From Nitrospira sp. (GTDB lineage Bacteria > Nitrospirota > Nitrospiria > Nitrospirales > Nitrospiraceae), in the NCBI GenBank assembly GCA_029194535.1, contig JARFXR010000001.1, positions 558,001-622,000 on the forward strand: a stretch of 64,000 bases of DNA, written 5' to 3'. The position numbers and the translations under genes are program-made. The notes below the pieces were generated by a model that worked only from the letters and a program-made list of their open reading frames with translations, ran no database searches and was not told the DNA's origin. Position 1 is the stretch's first letter. Each line of letters starts with the position of its first letter. Below, one piece after another: positions 61,055 to 64,000 of this stretch.

Positions 61055-61300
61055 TTACTCTTCATCACTTCTGTCAAGTAAGGCCGCAACGCGAAAAACT
61101 TTTAGTTTGCCGATGGACCGGGCGTCGCCTTCGTCTCCAACTGCGAAAACCTTGATGTCGCCGTCCCAAGTATCTACGACGTACACCATCTTGCCGCTGG
61201 ATGTGACCTTAAATCGATGAACATAGAAGTATGTCGAGAGACAGCAACCGATCATAACAGCTGTCAACATAGCCGCTATCGCCCAATGACCAATTTTCAT
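61055..61300 (-). CDS. Small exported or membrane-anchored protein
   Basis: An 81-residue protein with an N-terminal hydrophobic helix (HWAIAAMLTAVMIGCCLST) and a beta-rich C-terminal part (MVYVVDTWDGDIKVFAVGDE). The LSTYF region after two Cys could be a lipobox, though not canonical. AAGGAGG precedes the ATG at 61300 at good spacing. No family recognised. Confidence 0.55.
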   Translation of the reverse strand: MKIGHWAIAAMLTAVMIGCCLSTYFYVHRFKVTSSGKMVYVVDTWDGDIKVFAVGDEGDARSIGKLKVFRVAALLDRSDEE

Positions 61301-61329
61301 CGATTCGTGCCTCCTTACATGAAGAAGCT

Positions 61330-61818
61330 TCAGTCGAGCCATGGGGTTCTTCTTAAGCGGTGAATTCTTACCAACCCCGAACACTTGTCTGAGCAGTACT
61401 TCTTTTTTCCGTGTTCGAACAGGAATAAACTCCCACAAGATTTCCGTCTGCACTTGCGAATCGGATACTGCCCTTCCATGAGTGCTAGCAATAACGCGGC
61501 TTCGTGGATTTCATTCCGTCTGCTAAATCTGCAGACAAGATTCCCTGTCTCAGCGAATTTGACACGAAAACCATAGACATCGATGGGCATCCCGCTCCGA
61601 AGCTTTGTAATCGCCCCGCTGAGATACTTATAAGCCATCTCTGCTTTTTGGTCACCCAACTCGTAGTCGCCGATCTGTTCCTGCAACATTTTCGATAACT
61701 CTTCGCGCACTTTTTCAAGGCCGTCGCGAGACAACGGGGCGAGCGGGCCGGGATCGCCCAAGGTAAAAACCCATTTGAGAAATCTCTCATGGCGGCCCAA
61801 CCTCTTATGTTGAATCAT
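61330..61818 (-). CDS. Protein with CGNR-like zinc finger
   Basis: A 162-residue protein. Its C-terminal 40 residues (IRKCRRKSCGSLFLFEHGKK, then KYCSDKCSGLVR) hold a C-X4-C and C-X3-C zinc finger like that of the CGNR family, whose members are often regulators. The N-terminal part is helical. It ends 29 bases before the start of the small exported protein and is in the same direction. Possible transcription regulator of the element. Confidence 0.6.
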   Translation of the reverse strand: MIQHKRLGRHERFLKWVFTLGDPGPLAPLSRDGLEKVREELSKMLQEQIGDYELGDQKAEMAYKYLSGAITKLRSGMPIDVYGFRVKFAETGNLVCRFSRRNEIHEAALLLALMEGQYPIRKCRRKSCGSLFLFEHGKKKYCSDKCSGLVRIHRLRRTPWLD

Positions 61819-62018
61819 TAGTCAGTCAGATATGTAACGACTTATACAAACAACAGTTACACATAGCATGCGTACTTATCAAGCCTGGTAAGTGCTTAGA
61901 AGCCTGAATATATAGGGAAAACAGAGGGATGGCCCGTCCCAAGGGGTAAGGTATACACATCGCCCGTTGTATCTATGTCGGCACTTTTTGTATCGGTACC
62001 AGAATAAGGGAGTTCCTA

Positions 62019-62219
62019 ATGTCTCAAGTTGCACACGGCATTGGTTCCAAGATTTGTCCAGAATGTGGTCATGCGGGAAGGCCGCTTGATGCTCTATTCT
62101 TCTTGGAATCAGCGGCCATGCTGATTCCGATGACGCTATTCCCGCTTAGGAAGCTCCTGTCCCCTCTAACGCTGAGTTCCCTTAGCTCTACGACAACTAT
62201 CGTCCGACAGTCGCTCTAG
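62019..62219 (+). CDS. Possible small protein with zinc ribbon
   Basis: A 66-residue frame with ICPECGHAG near residue 12 and a hydrophobic C-terminal half. GGGAG lies seven bases upstream. The remainder looks like a membrane segment. Tentative. Confidence 0.4.
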   Translation: MSQVAHGIGSKICPECGHAGRPLDALFFLESAAMLIPMTLFPLRKLLSPLTLSSLSSTTTIVRQSL

Positions 62220-62564
62220 CCTATGGATACAAATCAGAAATCTACCTTAGGGGCTGAATTGACAGGACGGACCACGTTTTTCTAATTCGAAATCTTATGT
62301 CAACCAGCGAGACTGCCAGAGATTACTAACAGCTAGGTCGATCGGGTTGGTGATGATCGGATCGTACATTCTTGAGGGAGGAGGTGACATATGACCTAAG
62401 TCGCACGATCCCTTCGACACTGAGTTCCTCTCTGACGCATCCCGGAAATTTACTGCACAACAACTGAAGGGAGGAAACGTGAGCCAAATTACCCGCCGAT
62501 TGTGCACGTCTAGGCCCACTCGTGTCATAGGATTGCGAGCATCGTGACTGGTAACCAGAAGCCC
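62220..62564. other. Gene-free stretch before the ATPase
   Basis: About 345 bases with no gene I can support. An alternative GTG start of the ATPase at 62544 would shorten it. No clear promoter is visible. Confidence 0.4.
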
Positions 62565-64000
62565 ATGCGACCTAAAGATGAGGACTCAGCGATTCGCACA
62601 TTTCGGAAGCAGGTTCGTCGGATACTGAAAAGGGGGCATGACTTCAGTTGGGTAGATAATGAGGACGATATTACCGAGTATTTGAGAGCGGTTCTACAGC
62701 AGATAGGAGATTTCTATCGGACCGCCGAGGGTGTCCCGCTTTTCTTCCGTAAGCAAAATCGTCGTCTGTATGAGATTAACTCGCGGCCAGAGAGCGAGTT
62801 CAGTCACCTCGTGACCTTCCTGTCAGATCTGAGTTCTAAATTGGCCACAATCTTGCGCTGCGTGGATCGCTTGCGAGCTGATATTTCGCAGAATGCCGAG
62901 ATTGTCACCGTACACTCCCTTGCCTATAACAACGCCGATGCTAGCGTCATTGCAGTGAACGACTTCGGCGGCGGTATGTGGCATCGGAAACGCGGGGGAG
63001 AATGGGAATGGAAACCAAATGGCTCAGAAGGAATTATCTTCTGGCTTCCGGTCAATCATGTGGAGCCCTGGAAGCCAGAAATAGTGGAATCCGATGAGCT
63101 AAGTGCATTGGATTGGTTGCTTAAACAACCACACTTTGCTGAAGATACGCTGACCATCGAAGATCAACAGTTACTCCTTTGTGTGTTGTTTCTGGCTCCG
63201 CTCTTTCCATCAAGAAACAAGGTTCGACCGATCCCCGTGCACTTGGGAGGTGGGAAAGGCCGCTCCTACGACACTGGGAAGACCATGACCGGAAAGATGA
63301 TTGGGGCAGTTTGGGCTGGCAGTGCATTCGAGCCTACTCCCGTTCGACGTGCAGGAGACCGGGGAGAGGAAGATTTACAGCTTACGTTGATGAATCAGCC
63401 CTACGTTCTACTGGATAACGTCGATACCGACCTCAAATGGTTAAATGACTTTCTCGCGACCTATGCCACAGGAGCACGGGCCACGAAACGGATGCTGTAT
63501 CACGATACGGACGTGGTTCACATCGACTACCGGGGTCGCCTAACAATCACGAGCCGTGACCCAAAGTTCAAACGTGAAGACGTGGCATCTCGTCTGATCC
63601 CCCTTCGGTTTCGTCCGATTGAGGATCATGAAAGGAAAGAGGAGTGGGATTTGCTCGCGCCGGTCTTAGATAAGCGCAGCCAAATCTGGGGCAGTATTTT
63701 GACGGTGGCTGGTAAGACGCAAGATGCTCTACCAACATTGATTCCTCCACGGCTACCAGGGCGGTTGGCTGATTTCATCCATTTTGGTTGGGTTGTCTCA
63801 GCCGTGAGAGATAAATCAAGTGCCTGGGAAGAGATGGCTTCCCGGTTGCGAGTGGCCCAAGCGGGATTTGTGATCGACGACGAGCCATTGTTTGCCATCC
63901 TAGGAACCCTTCTGACGAGAGATGACATCAGGGACATCCGAACCTCTGACTTTTATGCATTGGTTCGGACAACGGCACAGGGACTAAAACTTGAGTGGCC
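62565..64000 (+). CDS. Primase/helicase-type P-loop ATPase of the element (3' end outside window)
   Basis: An open frame of more than 478 residues that runs off the right edge. Residues 1-220 are a helical/mixed region (YRTAEGVPLFFRKQNRRLYE near residue 50). Around residue 227 is a glycine-rich P-loop, GGGKGRSYDTGKT, with an unusual spacing, and near residue 279 a Walker B-type PYVLLDNVD. A sensor/arginine region follows (RLTITSRDPKFKREDVASRL). This order fits the phage/plasmid D5-like primase-helicase class, used for element replication. The ATG at 62565 was chosen; a GTG at 62544 in the same frame is possible. Confidence 0.65.
   Translation, partial: MRPKDEDSAIRTFRKQVRRILKRGHDFSWVDNEDDITEYLRAVLQQIGDFYRTAEGVPLFFRKQNRRLYEINSRPESEFSHLVTFLSDLSSKLATILRCVDRLRADISQNAEIVTVHSLAYNNADASVIAVNDFGGGMWHRKRGGEWEWKPNGSEGIIFWLPVNHVEPWKPEIVESDELSALDWLLKQPHFAEDTLTIEDQQLLLCVLFLAPLFPSRNKVRPIPVHLGGGKGRSYDTGKTMTGKMIGAVWAGSAFEPTPVRRAGDRGEEDLQLTLMNQPYVLLDNVDTDLKWLNDFLATYATGARATKRMLYHDTDVVHIDYRGRLTITSRDPKFKREDVASRLIPLRFRPIEDHERKEEWDLLAPVLDKRSQIWGSILTVAGKTQDALPTLIPPRLPGRLADFIHFGWVVSAVRDKSSAWEEMASRLRVAQAGFVIDDEPLFAILGTLLTRDDIRDIRTSDFYALVRTTAQGLKLEW

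Larger units (their letters stand above)
56443..64000. mobile_element. Integrated element, left part, at tRNA-Lys
   Basis: The left border is a 45-base copy of the 3' half of tRNA-Lys at 56443. The genes beyond are unlike the flanking ones: small lipoprotein and membrane genes, a NucS-like nuclease, a Schlafen/AlbA_2 protein, a zinc-finger protein and a primase/helicase-type ATPase. The right border and integrase are outside the window. Codon use appears more AT-rich here than in the pilus region, by eye. The type (integrative plasmid, phage-derived or ICE) is not decidable. Confidence 0.7.

Noticed and set aside
62295-62528. A 77-residue minus-strand frame before the ATPase
   Set aside because: It has no domain or ribosome site and its composition looks random.
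1-64000. CRISPR arrays, rRNA genes and an origin of replication
   Set aside because: I looked for regular spaced repeats, rRNA-like stretches and DnaA-box clusters and saw none.

Overview
This window most resembles a chromosome segment of a Nitrospira-like bacterium (phylum Nitrospirota). That is an inference from gene content and style: a citramalate route to isoleucine, a large secreted porin of the alginate-export type, paired TatA-type proteins, an ArsS-like radical SAM enzyme and type IV pilus minor-pilin clusters, with moderately GC-rich codon use. No 16S rRNA or other decisive marker is present.

Region by region. (1) 1-7.6 kb is housekeeping: the end of aspartate kinase, citramalate synthase, an IHF/HU protein, a MerR regulator, tRNA-Pro(GGG) with a terminator, SurE, a DedA membrane protein, cysteinyl-tRNA synthetase overlapping an RlmB-type rRNA methyltransferase, and a convergent HTH-only LuxR protein. 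(2) 7.8-24.7 kb is a type IV pilus assembly region with two minor-pilin sets. The first has prepilin peptidase, four pilin-like proteins and a PilB/GspE-type ATPase. The second has FimT/PilV/PilW/PilX-like pilins, a very large PilY1 adhesin and an Ig-like lipoprotein. A decayed IS481-type transposase lies between them, and a near-perfect sigma-54 promoter precedes the second set. (3) 24.8-28.2 kb holds phoH-ybeY-ftsY and a double-receiver response regulator. (4) 28.2-38.9 kb is envelope biology: an atypical M1-like metallopeptidase, a secreted TolB-like propeller, a PAP2 phosphatase facing a three-gene lipid-glycosylation operon (GT2, LAB_N, ArnT-like), a MidA-like methyltransferase and two TatA/B-type proteins.

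(5) 39-56 kb is more accessory. It carries the porin and a small exported protein, ThrH, a cysteine-cluster protein, an EVE-domain protein, an 81-residue HEXXH protein, a DUF1264-cytochrome c-beta-barrel group, a 59-residue histidine-rich protein, a secreted YD-repeat protein, ArsS, a basic small protein whose only visible start is AUC, a B12-binding radical SAM protein, about 2 kb of repeats and gene debris, and a PilZ protein. (6) From 56.44 kb to the end is the left part of an integrated element. Its edge is a 45-bp copy of the 3' half of tRNA-Lys(CTT) on the minus strand. Beyond it lie a Schlafen/AlbA_2 protein, small lipoproteins and membrane proteins, a NucS-like nuclease, a Cys-rich zinc-finger protein and a primase/helicase-type ATPase that runs off the window. 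By the geometry of tRNA integration, the complete tRNA-Lys should lie at the element's far end, to the right.

The most interesting leads are the tRNA-Lys-bounded island with candidate defence or replication genes, the AUC-start small protein with an ideal Shine-Dalgarno, the duplicated minor-pilin clusters with a sigma-54 promoter, the DUF1264-cytochrome-barrel group, and the metallopeptidase with an altered zinc site. All functions are assigned by reading motifs; no database search was possible.
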